This document shows positions 34,801 to 41,885 of a stretch of DNA of 64,000 nt, one piece after another (the first letter of the stretch is position 1; every line of letters starts with the position of its first letter). The position numbers were made by a program, and so were the translations under genes. This DNA comes from Lumbricus terrestris (taxonomy: Eukaryota > Annelida > Clitellata > Crassiclitellata > Lumbricidae). Under the pieces are notes generated by a model. That model did no database searches. It was not told the origin of the DNA and saw nothing but the letters and a program-made list of their open reading frames with translations. The stretch is taken from assembly GCA_949752735.1 (NCBI GenBank), contig OX457047.1:36095824-36159823 (forward strand), given 5' to 3'.

Positions 34801-35677
34801 AAACACGCTTGCATTATAATCGTCGGTTTATGTTTCAGAACTGAACTTTTGATGTGGCAAATAATGAAGTAATTGGTCTCATAAATATTATTTTAAACCG
34901 TTTTAATAATTAACGATACACACTACACAGTATTGACTTAATTGACAAAATGTGATTTCAGTTCCGCTCTAATCAATGGGGCATCTGTTTATTCTGTTTA
35001 TTCTGTTTATTCTTGTTGCATACTTGTCAGTTTGAATAATTAACGAAGCAAATATTATTAATATTTTTATTTTTATTATTAGACGAAGCAAATATTATTA
35101 ATATTTTTATTATTAGACGTTTCAGGTTAATTTCAAATGGTGTATGCATGCATGGACATATGATACGTAAAGTCTAGTAAATTCACATTTGATGACTCGT
35201 GCATTCGTTTGCTGAGCGGGGAATCTGTGTAATATGATATTATAGATCCTGGATGTTAGATCAAGTAATGTTTGACTCAGAATTATTTCATACGACAATA
35301 ATGAATCCAACAATATTAGATAAATAATGTTGGATTTAACCTCCTTAGCGTTAATCCCGAGTGGCACTCGGGTCGGGAAAAAGATGCAAAAACGGTTAAT
35401 CCCGAGTCCCACTCGGGCTATATACATACATACAAACATGCATACATATATACATACATACATATGTACATACATACATATATACATACATATATACATA
35501 CATACATGCGTACATAGATACATACATATGCATACATATATACATATTATATAATATATACATACATATATACATACATACATATATAAATACACGCATA
35601 CATATATACATACAGGCATACACAAATATATACATACATGCATACATACATATACATGCATATACACATACATATAC

Positions 35678-35712
<35 letters not shown>

Positions 35713-38700
35713 TATACATATATATATACACACATATATATACATACATGCATACTTACATACATACATACATACATAAATATATACATACATGCATAAA
35801 TGCATAAATATTCATACATTCATGCATACCAACACACCTACATACATATATACATGCATACATACATGCATATATACATACATACATGTATACATACATA
35901 CTTATATACATACATACATATATACATACATATATACACACATACATATATGCATACATACATACATACAGGCATACATAAATATATGCATACATGCATA
36001 CATACATACATGCATATATAAATATATACATACATGCATATACATACATATATACATACATACATATATACATACATACATACATGTATACATGTATATA
36101 TATACATACATACATATATACATGCATACATACATGCATATATAAATATATACCTGCATGCATACATACATATTCATACATGCATACATACGTCATAGGC
36201 CTACATACATCATACATACGTCATAATCGTAAATAAATGTAACGTTTTTAGCAAGTTATTCCGGAAAGTAATGAAACGCTAAGGAGGTTAATGGTGAAAT
36301 ATCTGTAATGTTCATTTTATCAATTATCATCTTATGGTAAATGATGTTGGAACATGGTTGGCAAGTGTATGTCCTGCCTTTTCCAGTACTAAGTATTTTG
36401 CACGATGCTGATATATGTGTTTCCTTGTAATTGCAAGTGCGCTACTGCAAGTGCGCTATTGCAAGTGCGCTACTGCAAGTGCGCTACTGTGTTTGTCGTG
36501 AAAGGAGAAATCTTATGGAAGTGAATTGTTGGTATTATTGGACCGTGACTTTGATCATTTCTTGTGTCATACAGGAACTCATTGAGTGGTACACGACCAT
36601 CAGATCTGCGAAACTAAACCGACTTTCTGTGGCTTATCCGAACTGCAACCCAGCAGAGGTGAATATTTAAAGCATCTTTTTTGTTTTACGTATTCATGGC
36701 TAAAAAATTAAAGCTGTGTTATATTATCCGACTTGGTTGCCCATCTGGTTACAGTGGTGACCTTGCAACATGAAGGGCATGAGTCATAGGCGGAGACCTA
36801 AGCTGAGAATTGGGGGGGACGGAAAGACGCGAAATCTTCCCGAAAAATTTCTGACGACCGGCCAAATCTGGAAAAAAAAATAGTTTTCGCCGCCCAAAAA
36901 GTTGATGACCTTTTTTTTTTTTAGTCATCCGGCCAAATCTTGAGGAAATATTTCTATTTTCGCCGCCAAAAAAGTTGATGACCTTTTTTTTTAGTCATCC
37001 GGCCAAATCTCGGCGAAATATTCTATTTTCGCCGCCCAAAAAAGTCTTGATGCTCAAACATTGGGGGGGACAAATGCATGGGCCGTCCCCCCCAACACTT
37101 TTATTGGGGGGGACCGTCCCCCCCTAGGTCTCCGCCCATGGCATGAGTTTGAGTCTCCCTTAGACTGTGACCTTATGACCTTGTGCAAGTCCTTTGCTCA
37201 CGACTGCTTCGTGCTATCGGTTGATGCAATTCGCTCGGTCATTAGATTTTGATTGATTTTGATTGATTTTGATTGTTTGATTGATTGATTAGATTGTGGT
37301 ACTTAATAAATGTGTAAAATAATTATCATAATAATAATAATAATTACTCAGTTGTGCATACCGCTTTAGCTGCCTGAGTGTCAACAGTTACCTCTCTCTA
37401 ATGTGTCTTGCCGGTGTCACGAAATAGAGTATCCCTCGTATTAATCGTATCCCCTAAACGAGGAAAAGTCAAAAAAGTCACTTCCGCATGTATTTTTTTG
37501 CAATTAATTAATTTTCGTCTGCTTTGTTTTGAAAAATGACACTAACAGGTATGTTTATTCCTACTAGATAATTTTTTGCTTTGGTTTTAGAGCACTTAAA
37601 ACTTTTTAAACACGTAAGAACACTCAGAGTCACTAAATAAATTCGAGTTGCCTTTCTCTGAACACTGCTTAGGACACTTAAAGCAATTAGGGTCACTTCA
37701 TATTTTGATTAGAGCACAAATTTTGCAATTATACGCATTTTTCAAAAAAGGGGATAGACTGGTTCATCCCCCCGGATAGTCTAGGCCGGTTAATTCCATC
37801 CGGAGGGATAGATTAATTTCATCCCTGCCTCAGTCCAATATAGGCTGAGGATTTAGCCAGGACGAATGCCTGTTCGGGGGCGGCGGTAGAATAATGGTTA
37901 ACACGCAGTGCGAGAGGTAGCGAGTTGTAGCCCCTGTTGGGCGGATTTGCTTTGTAGGCTGCTATTAGCGCTTAGCGCCATGTATTGCAGGCTGTCTGTT
38001 CTGTCAGTATAGTTAAGATTTGTGTATTCTGTGATCTCCTTTCTTGTGAGTTGTTTAAACTGCATAATTATACACTGTAACCGGTTGCGTTCTGTCAACC
38101 GGATTGTTGAATAAAGAGAATATTATTATTTTTATCATATCACACCCAGGATATATTTTCCGTCAATTTTTCCAAACTGCTCCACAAATTCACTAATACC
38201 ATCTTTGCTCTGGGGTCCGCGGTTTCAATATGCCACCAAAACAAAATCGGAACTTCAAGAATGCATGCTAATCAATGTTATGTAGTTTCGAAATAGCGAT
38301 TGCCCTCTGATCTGTAGCTAGATCTATCGGACCAAAGCTTAGTTTATGCTAAATAAAACTGTACATTGATTTGATGTGTAAACAAGTTGCGTTTACAAGT
38401 GTCGAATTGAACCTAAAAATAAATGAACATTGCTTGATTGATGCTAATTCGACTGGGTACTCTCTGTCCTTTGGTCGGTTTGATTTAAGTAAGTAAATAA
38501 GTAAGTATCTTCTTTATTGTACCAGCTGCCACCAAATCGCACTCTGGTTTACATGCATATAAAACATGACAGGTAAAAAATACAAAGACAAATATGGCAG
38601 CCAATAGCCAGTGGAGTTGTTCAGTCATGGATGTAGAAATGTGAGAGAATCAAGGAAGATGGGGAATGAGCCTAGCAGTAGCAATGAGTACAGACTGCAA

Positions 38701-39935
38701 AGGATATAGGCGAACCTTATGGAGGCCAACAAGGACAGAATTAACTCTAGCCCGTGATGTTAACATCATTATGGCAAAAACAGTCATCTGATGGCAAATG
38801 CTGCCCGAGCAAGACAAGTCACTGGTCAGCGATGAGCTCCAACGCCTAAACGAAGAGTCCGGCCAACAGTTTCTCCGGATATGTGTTGATATTTTAGAGT
38901 TCACCACCGAGCTAAGAAGCTTCGAGAGGGAAGAGCAGCGACAGGGCAGCACAACACTGGAAACTTGGCGCCACTTCGGCGTGGCCTTCACTAGTTGGCA
39001 TATGATGCAATTATTTATTCAGTTAATTTGTGTTTCTAATCTGCTTGCTTTGTGGCATGGCGTTTGCAGCTCTGCCAGCATCTGTCTCGAGATTTCATCA
39101 GAGAAGGATGGCTGGAGAAAACTGGGCCGAAGACTAGCGATGCGTACCGCAAGCGTTGGGTTGTGCTGGATGATAACAAACTTTACTACTATGAAAACCC
39201 ACTCGTAAGTTAGAATTTGTCACTATTATTAGTGCATATCATGTTATTAATAGTATCTGTAATAAATAATTGTACTTAGTAAATAGTCCTACTGACATTA
39301 CTACATTGATATATTCAGATTTCTGCAGTATGCTGGTAAAGACGAGATGTTGGAAAGCAATGAACTTTAGTTGAAGATACGTTCTTAAAATCGATATAAA
39401 TTTGTATATTTTTATTTTGGATGGTTGCGAGTGTACAGATGTAATTGACAGATTTGCAGATGTTAACTCAGAACGTACGTGTTTCGTAACTCCTAGCACT
39501 TGAAGACTTGTACCATAGTCTACCTGGTTATCAAGCTTCATCCGATTATCTTAGCATTAAAGGCTTTTACGGTGATATGCTAAGAGTTGCAGAGTAAGCA
39601 GGTTTTCAATAGTGTGTCAAAGCATGAAGACTTTGCCGTAGTAACGCACTTGTTTGTCTGTTTTCCAGGATCCATATCCTAAAGGAAGAGTAGTCCTTGG
39701 TCCGAGGGATAACGGGTTTACGGCTCGAGAAGATGTTCCGCCTGGCGTCAGGGCGTTTCCGTACGCGTTTACGTTGAAGACGCCGAAACGTAATTACTGT
39801 TTCTGCGCGGCTTCAGAGGCTGAAAGGAGAGAATGGGTCGACTGCTTTTTGGCGGTGATAAGATTGTTGGACGGCAGACGGACGACGACTGGACTGCACT
39901 CGAGATGCCTCACATCTGTTCTTTGGCCGTCATAG
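25766..39935 (+). CDS. ADAP1: ADAP (centaurin-alpha): ArfGAP with dual PH domains, eight-exon coding model
   Basis: Join 25766-25850, 28609-28742, 31415-31506, 33100-33286, 33935-34081, 36575-36658, 39070-39204, 39669-39935. All introns are GT-AG, phases match at every junction and no stop intervenes. The product is 376 aa; human ADAP1 is 374. Order: ArfGAP zinc finger (C22, C25, C42, C45, with arginine finger R50 in IHR), first PH domain about 131-238, second about 254-360. The family stimulates GTP hydrolysis on Arf6 and is recruited by the PH domains to PI(3,4,5)P3 membranes; basic KKGK and AKRRF positions in PH1 and YRKRW in PH2 fit lipid binding. I infer the same role here. Alternative C-terminal splicing is possible (see exon 8 and 41757-41885). 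Confidence 0.95.
27165..27262. repeat. 16-bp minisatellite (GGTTATGGTAGGTAAT), about six units
   Basis: Tandem units with one AAAGG variant, inside ADAP intron 1. Confidence 0.93.
27437..27518. repeat. GATT, GGCT and GACT tetranucleotide runs
   Basis: Three successive pure tetramer blocks differing by single bases (GATT to GGCT to GACT), in ADAP intron 1. Confidence 0.95.
28155..28206. repeat. GACA and GAAG tetranucleotide runs
   Basis: Short perfect GACA then GGAA runs in ADAP intron 1. Confidence 0.93.
28609..28742 (+). CDS. ADAP1: ADAP exon 2 (second half of ArfGAP zinc finger)
   Basis: Acceptor TTCTTCTGTAG, donor GTAGGA. The split codon G/AC restores Asp29, giving [19 protein letters not shown]. 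Contains Cys42, Cys45 and the catalytic arginine in EIHRQLG, then [12 protein letters not shown], the conserved ArfGAP core. Confidence 0.95.
29223..29830. mobile_element. MULE-like non-autonomous element with 9-bp target duplication
   Basis: A perfect 9-bp duplication GTAGGAATA flanks it (29214-29222, 29831-29839). Termini are GGTGACCC...CAAAAGCGCGC and its imperfect inverse GCGCGCTTTTG...GGCGCC. Each end carries an array of CAAAAGCGCGC and CAAATGCGCGC subterminal repeats in opposite orientation. Long repeat-rich ends with 9-bp duplications are typical of Mutator-like elements. The centre has a 63-codon frame (plus, 29296-29487) that I cannot assign. It lies in ADAP intron 2. Confidence 0.78.
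29845..29925 (+). mobile_element. L2-like/SINE 3' tail fragment
   Basis: GGGAGCGCCTCTGAGCAG, then GAAAAGGTGCTATGCAC and AATAAATAAATA units. Only the shared LINE/SINE 3' end is present. Confidence 0.7.
29996..30125 (+). mobile_element. tRNA-derived SINE, family C (head)
   Basis: GATAGTGCAGTGGTTAGTG (A-box-like) is followed by TGGACTGTCATTCGAG and a GGTCAAAACC B-box-like word. A second copy is at about 58.57 kb with the same TAGTTAGTGTGTTGGACTGTC core. In ADAP intron 2. Confidence 0.6.
30148..30400. repeat. GACA/GAGA microsatellite with a longer-order unit
   Basis: GACAGACA runs alternate with CAGAGATAACACAGAGAG and CAGACGTACAGAGACAG, giving a higher-order repeat of about 60 bp, three times. 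In ADAP intron 2. Confidence 0.93.
30967..31208 (+). mobile_element. SINE family A (plus)
   Basis: Head GGGGCACGATGGTGTAGTG, B-box GGTTCAAATCTC, body AGCAAGTCCTTCACTC and AGTGTCCGCGCTGTAGTC, tail GAAGGGGCACTTAG, then AAATAAAATAAATAAAAAA. Inside ADAP intron 2. Confidence 0.88.
31415..31506 (+). CDS. ADAP1: ADAP exon 3 (end of ArfGAP domain)
   Basis: Acceptor TTATCAG, donor GTAAGT. Encodes [16 protein letters not shown] then YRRPKPNDP, corresponding to the NG/HGND box and FYYRPTPSD segment of human ADAP1. Ends after two bases of the Ala104 codon. Confidence 0.95.
31975..32075. repeat. GTAT microsatellite
   Basis: Imperfect TATG tetramers in ADAP intron 3. Open frames here are artefacts. Confidence 0.95.
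32340..32513 (-). mobile_element. SINE family B (minus)
   Basis: The inverse of the 8.65-kb copy: on the minus strand GAGATCCTGAGTGGCCGAG, GGTTCGATTCCCGG and GGGTGGCTCGGTCGC. It lies antisense in ADAP intron 3. Confidence 0.85.
32795..33088. repeat. 18-bp minisatellite touching ADAP exon 4 acceptor
   Basis: About sixteen imperfect units of ATAATGTCACCAATAGG run to about 33085. The exon 4 acceptor AG is at 33098-33099, so the array occupies the place of the branch point and polypyrimidine tract. Confidence 0.93.
33100..33286 (+). CDS. ADAP1: ADAP exon 4 (linker and start of PH1)
   Basis: Acceptor GCTGTGCAG, donor GTTGGT. Encodes [10 protein letters not shown], a hallmark segment shared with human EQWIRAKYER, then [10 protein letters not shown] and AKRRFVLNE of the first PH domain. 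The acceptor lies only about 15 bases after an 18-bp minisatellite and has almost no polypyrimidine tract. Confidence 0.95.
33935..34081 (+). CDS. ADAP1: ADAP exon 5 (middle of PH1)
   Basis: Acceptor TTAATTTTAG, donor GTGAGC, phase 0 at both ends, 49 residues. Encodes [16 protein letters not shown] and [10 protein letters not shown], matching human EPKAVMKIEHLN and KIGHPHGLQV, then [10 protein letters not shown]. Confidence 0.95.
34393..34732. mobile_element. hAT-like MITE with CAGGGCCGTAGCC termini
   Basis: Inverted ends CAGGGCCGTAGCCAGG and CTAGCTACGGCCTTG; perfect 8-bp duplication GGGTACTG (34385-34392, 34733-34740). The interior carries two copies of the TGACC, T-run, AGTCAYCCGG module. 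In ADAP intron 5. Confidence 0.92.
35040..35120. repeat. Short tandem duplication
   Basis: A segment with GACGAAGCAAATATTATT and TTTTTATTATTAGACG is repeated twice in tandem in ADAP intron 5. Confidence 0.85.
35340..36287. mobile_element. piggyBac-like non-autonomous element filled with TACA microsatellite
   Basis: TTAA flanks both sides (35336-35339, 36288-36291). Inverted ends are CCTCCTTAGCGTT and AACGCTAAGGAGG. The left subterminal part has two CCCGAGTNNCACTCGGG palindromes separated by about 30 bp. Exact TTAA duplication with short C-rich termini indicates piggyBac-type transposition. About 800 bp of the interior is degenerate TACA/TATACA repeat. In ADAP intron 5. No transposase. Confidence 0.85.
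36432..36490. repeat. 14-bp tandem repeat (GCAAGTGCGCTACT), four units
   Basis: Four near-perfect units about 90 bp upstream of ADAP exon 6. Confidence 0.9.
36575..36658 (+). CDS. ADAP1: ADAP exon 6 (C-terminal helix of PH1)
   Basis: Acceptor TGTCATACAG, donor GTGAAT, 28 residues in phase 0. Encodes [22 protein letters not shown], the PH1 C-terminal helix (human EIVDWFNALRAARFHYLQVAFP). Confidence 0.95.
36785..37140. mobile_element. hAT-like MITE with CATAGGCGGAGACC termini
   Basis: Ends CATAGGCGGAGACCTAAG and CTAGGTCTCCGCCCATG; perfect 8-bp duplication GCATGAGT (36777-36784, 37141-37148). The interior has two tandem copies of the hairpin module GATGACC, T-run, AGTCATCCGG. In ADAP intron 6. 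Confidence 0.93.
37412..37832. mobile_element. Family X element (copy 3, inverted)
   Basis: Starts CCGGTGTCACGAAATAGAG; the interior is the inverse of copies 1 and 2. Near the right end are GGTTCATCCCCCCGGATAG and GGTTAATTCCATCCGG words shared with copy 2. In ADAP intron 6. Confidence 0.75.
37872..38140 (+). mobile_element. Probable tRNA-derived SINE, family D
   Basis: GGCGGTAGAATAATGGTTAA (A-box-like) is followed by GTAGCGAGTTGTAGCCCC (weak B box), about 200 bp of unique body, and an AATAAAGAGAATATTATT tail. Single copy in this window, so the assignment is tentative. In ADAP intron 6. Confidence 0.5.
38500..38800 (-). pseudogene. L2/CR1-like LINE 3' fragment (antisense in ADAP intron 6)
   Basis: On the minus strand [19 protein letters not shown] and [10 protein letters not shown] match the conserved C-terminal reverse-transcriptase region of CR1/L2 LINEs (YCNSVLVGLP...LQSVLNAAARLI). 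The 3' end has AATAAAGAAGATACTTACTT with CTTA units. Stops and missing residues show decay. Confidence 0.7.
38798..39000 (+). other. Unassigned open segment with coding-like composition
   Basis: A plus-strand frame reads [18 protein letters not shown], then [19 protein letters not shown] and [12 protein letters not shown]. It is helix-like and looks more protein-like than the surroundings. No good splice sites were found and I do not recognise a family. It may be a gene or retrocopy fragment lying next to the LINE remnant, just upstream of ADAP exon 7. Confidence 0.3.
39070..39204 (+). CDS. ADAP1: ADAP exon 7 (start of PH2)
   Basis: Acceptor GGCGTTTGCAG, donor GTAAGT, 45 residues in phase 0. 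Encodes [17 protein letters not shown] then [20 protein letters not shown], matching human LSRNYLKEGYMEKTGPK and FRKRWFTMDD. Confidence 0.95.
39669..39935 (+). CDS. ADAP1: ADAP exon 8 (rest of PH2, one possible C-terminus)
   Basis: Acceptor CTGTTTTCCAG. Encodes [18 protein letters not shown], then [16 protein letters not shown] and [15 protein letters not shown] PH2 C-terminal helix sequence (with RREWVDCF). Reading straight on gives 27 residues after Ala62 of the exon and a TAG at 39933-39935. A strong donor (TCG/GTGAGT) lies at 39945, ten bases after this stop, and a weaker one (GCG/GTGATA) at 39855 inside the frame. Which is used decides the last residues. Confidence 0.9.
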   Translation, partial: DPYPKGRVVLGPRDNGFTAREDVPPGVRAFPYAFTLKTPKRNYCFCAASEAERREWVDCFLAVIRLLDGRRTTTGLHSRCLTSVLWPS

Positions 39936-40184
39936 GGTTTTTCGGTGAGTCTGTGGCGAGTGTTTTTGCTATGTGTAGGTCGTTAGGACATAGAGCATAG
40001 GTTGTGTTTCAGTTTGTTATTTTTTGTTAATGTGTTTTGGGTATTAAAGTTAAAATATGATTCATTCTGTTGCAGGAGTATTCTCTTGCATTGTAGATTC
40101 ATTCATTTCATGAAGTATGTATCAGGACATTTCATGGATATAATTATAGCAGAGTTCGCTATGACAGAGCTGAAATGTGATCTA

Positions 40185-41387
40185 CACCGTGGTTCAAAAA
40201 AAACTAAGCCAAATTGTTTTGCATATATCTCTAATACCTGATGATATATCACGATAAAATTTTCCAAATTTTTAGAGAATTGGACCAAGAATATGATTCC
40301 AAAATTTCATGAGAAAAAGTTGAACGGATAAAAAGATATGAATCTTTCAACTTCATATGCCGAAATTTCAGTTTACAAGCAATTTTCTGTTAGATTCAAT
40401 AAAATGTAAGCCAAACTGTTTTTCTTACATCTCTAATATTTGATGATTAATCATACTAAAATTTTTCCAATATTTAGATAATTGAACCAAGAATAGGATT
40501 CCAAAATATCATGTCATAAATTTGAACGGATAGAAAGATATGGATATTTCAACTTCATCTGCCGAAATATCAGTTTTCAGCAAGTCTGTTATGGTATTCG
40601 TTGCGGTTTCGGCGGTTGGTCGCTCCCATTTAGTCTTCATTGATCCTGGAGTAAAAATTAATGGAACCTATTATCGCGACGTTCTGCTATCACAACATCC
40701 TCTACCTGTAATCAGAAATCTAGCCCCCAGACTGCCCCAGCCCATGCACAGAGCCAAGGAAGCCATCGAAATGCTGACAAGAGGGACGCCAGACTTCATT
40801 TCTCCCACATTATGGCCTCCGAACATCCCAAATTTGAATCCTGTCGACTATAAACTGTGGAGCGGGATGCAAGACCCAGTTTACCAGACAACAATCCATG
40901 ATATAAACGATCTGAAGCAACGCTTGCTTGAAGTCTGGGATCGCCTGGACCAGAGGATAATCGACTATGCTGTTGCTCAATGGCGCCAGCGCCTCCAGGC
41001 TTGCGTGCAAGCAGCAGGAGGAGGACATTTTGAGCATCTTATTTAATTCAATAATCAAACCATACTGTTGGAATAATATTGGTGGTTCAATTCTCTACAT
41101 ATCTGGAAAATCTTAGACTGATTAATCACCAGGCATTAGAGATATAAGAAAAACAGTTTGACTTGCATTTCAATTAATCTAACAGAAAATTGCTTGTAAA
41201 CTGATATTTCCGCATATGAAGTTGAAAGACACATATCTTTTTATCCGCTCAACTTTATCTCATGAAATTTTGGAGACATATTCTTGGTCCAATTCTCCAA
41301 ATATTTGTAAAATTTTAGCGTGATATGTCATCAGGTATTAGAGATATATGCAAAACAATTTGGCTTAGTTTTTTTTGAACCACGGTG
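40185..41387 (+). mobile_element. Mariner-like element with long, internally repeated inverted ends
   Basis: TA flanks both sides (40183-40184, 41388-41389), and termini CACCGTGGTTC and GAACCACGGTG are exact inverses. The inverted ends are about 350 bp long and each contains two direct copies of a block (with AAGCCAAA, ATCTCTAATA, GATGATNNATCA, CAAGAATA and TTCAACTTCAT words). The core is a broken transposase. It lies downstream of the last ADAP coding exon, within the putative terminal intron or 3' UTR. Confidence 0.92.
40585..41046 (+). pseudogene. Mariner-like transposase, C-terminal remnant
   Basis: The frame shows VMVFVAVSAVGRSHLVFIDPGVKINGTYY-type sequence (SHLVFIDPGVK), then HRAKEAIEML, PDFISPTLWPPN and LNPVDYKLW, which are the mariner DDE C-terminal landmarks. 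The N-terminal DNA-binding region is deleted: the left inverted end joins the middle of the gene at about 40585. The second catalytic Asp is missing (PMHRAKE where families have DNAPAHRAK-like sequence). Inactive. Confidence 0.88.
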
Positions 41388-41756
41388 TATATAACTTTGT
41401 CTATGACTCAGCTTTTAACGGAGCTGAAATATGATCTAAATAATTTTGTCTATGACTCAGCTTTTATCATAGCTGAAATATAATCTAAATGACTATGTGC
41501 AAGACTTGTTTTGTTAAAGCGTGGTATAAATGACTAATTGTATTGTATTGTATTGTTGTAAAGCAGAATTAGGAAATTTTGTTTAGTAGATTTGAGTGAA
41601 ACAATTTGGTGGTCTTCGTTGCATTGTGGTTCTTCTTAACTGGGTTGATGATTAAACTGACGCTGTTTATTGTTTCTTTTAAGTACTTTGTGTGCAAACT
41701 TCAGGAATTTTTCAATATGGATTCCATTTGTGATTGAATAAATGATTTTCTTTTAG

Positions 41757-41885
41757 GTAAACAGAAGAGAGACATCAGAGTTTCAAGACTACCGTGCTAT
41801 CCTCGTTTGGCGGAGGACAGTTAGCTGGTCAACCCGATTTGCGTGTCGTAAATTAGAAATCTGCAGCATGAGATCTGTTTACTAG
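41757..41885 (+). CDS. Possible alternative last exon of ADAP
   Basis: After a pyrimidine-rich ATTTTCTTTTAG acceptor, a phase-0 frame reads VNRRETSEFQDYRAIL and continues to a stop at 41883-41885 (42 residues). If exon 8 is cut at 39854, the join gives [19 protein letters not shown], whose spacing resembles human WVAAFQKAVDRPMLPQEY. With the stronger donor at 39945 this exon would instead be 3' UTR. The first option would make a 392-aa protein. Confidence 0.4.
   Translation, partial: VNRRETSEFQDYRAILVWRRTVSWSTRFACRKLEICSMRSVY

Noticed and set aside
35122..36236. Met-Tyr-Val-Cys/Ile and His-Thr-Tyr-Ile frames
   Set aside because: Artefacts of the TACA-filled piggyBac-like element.
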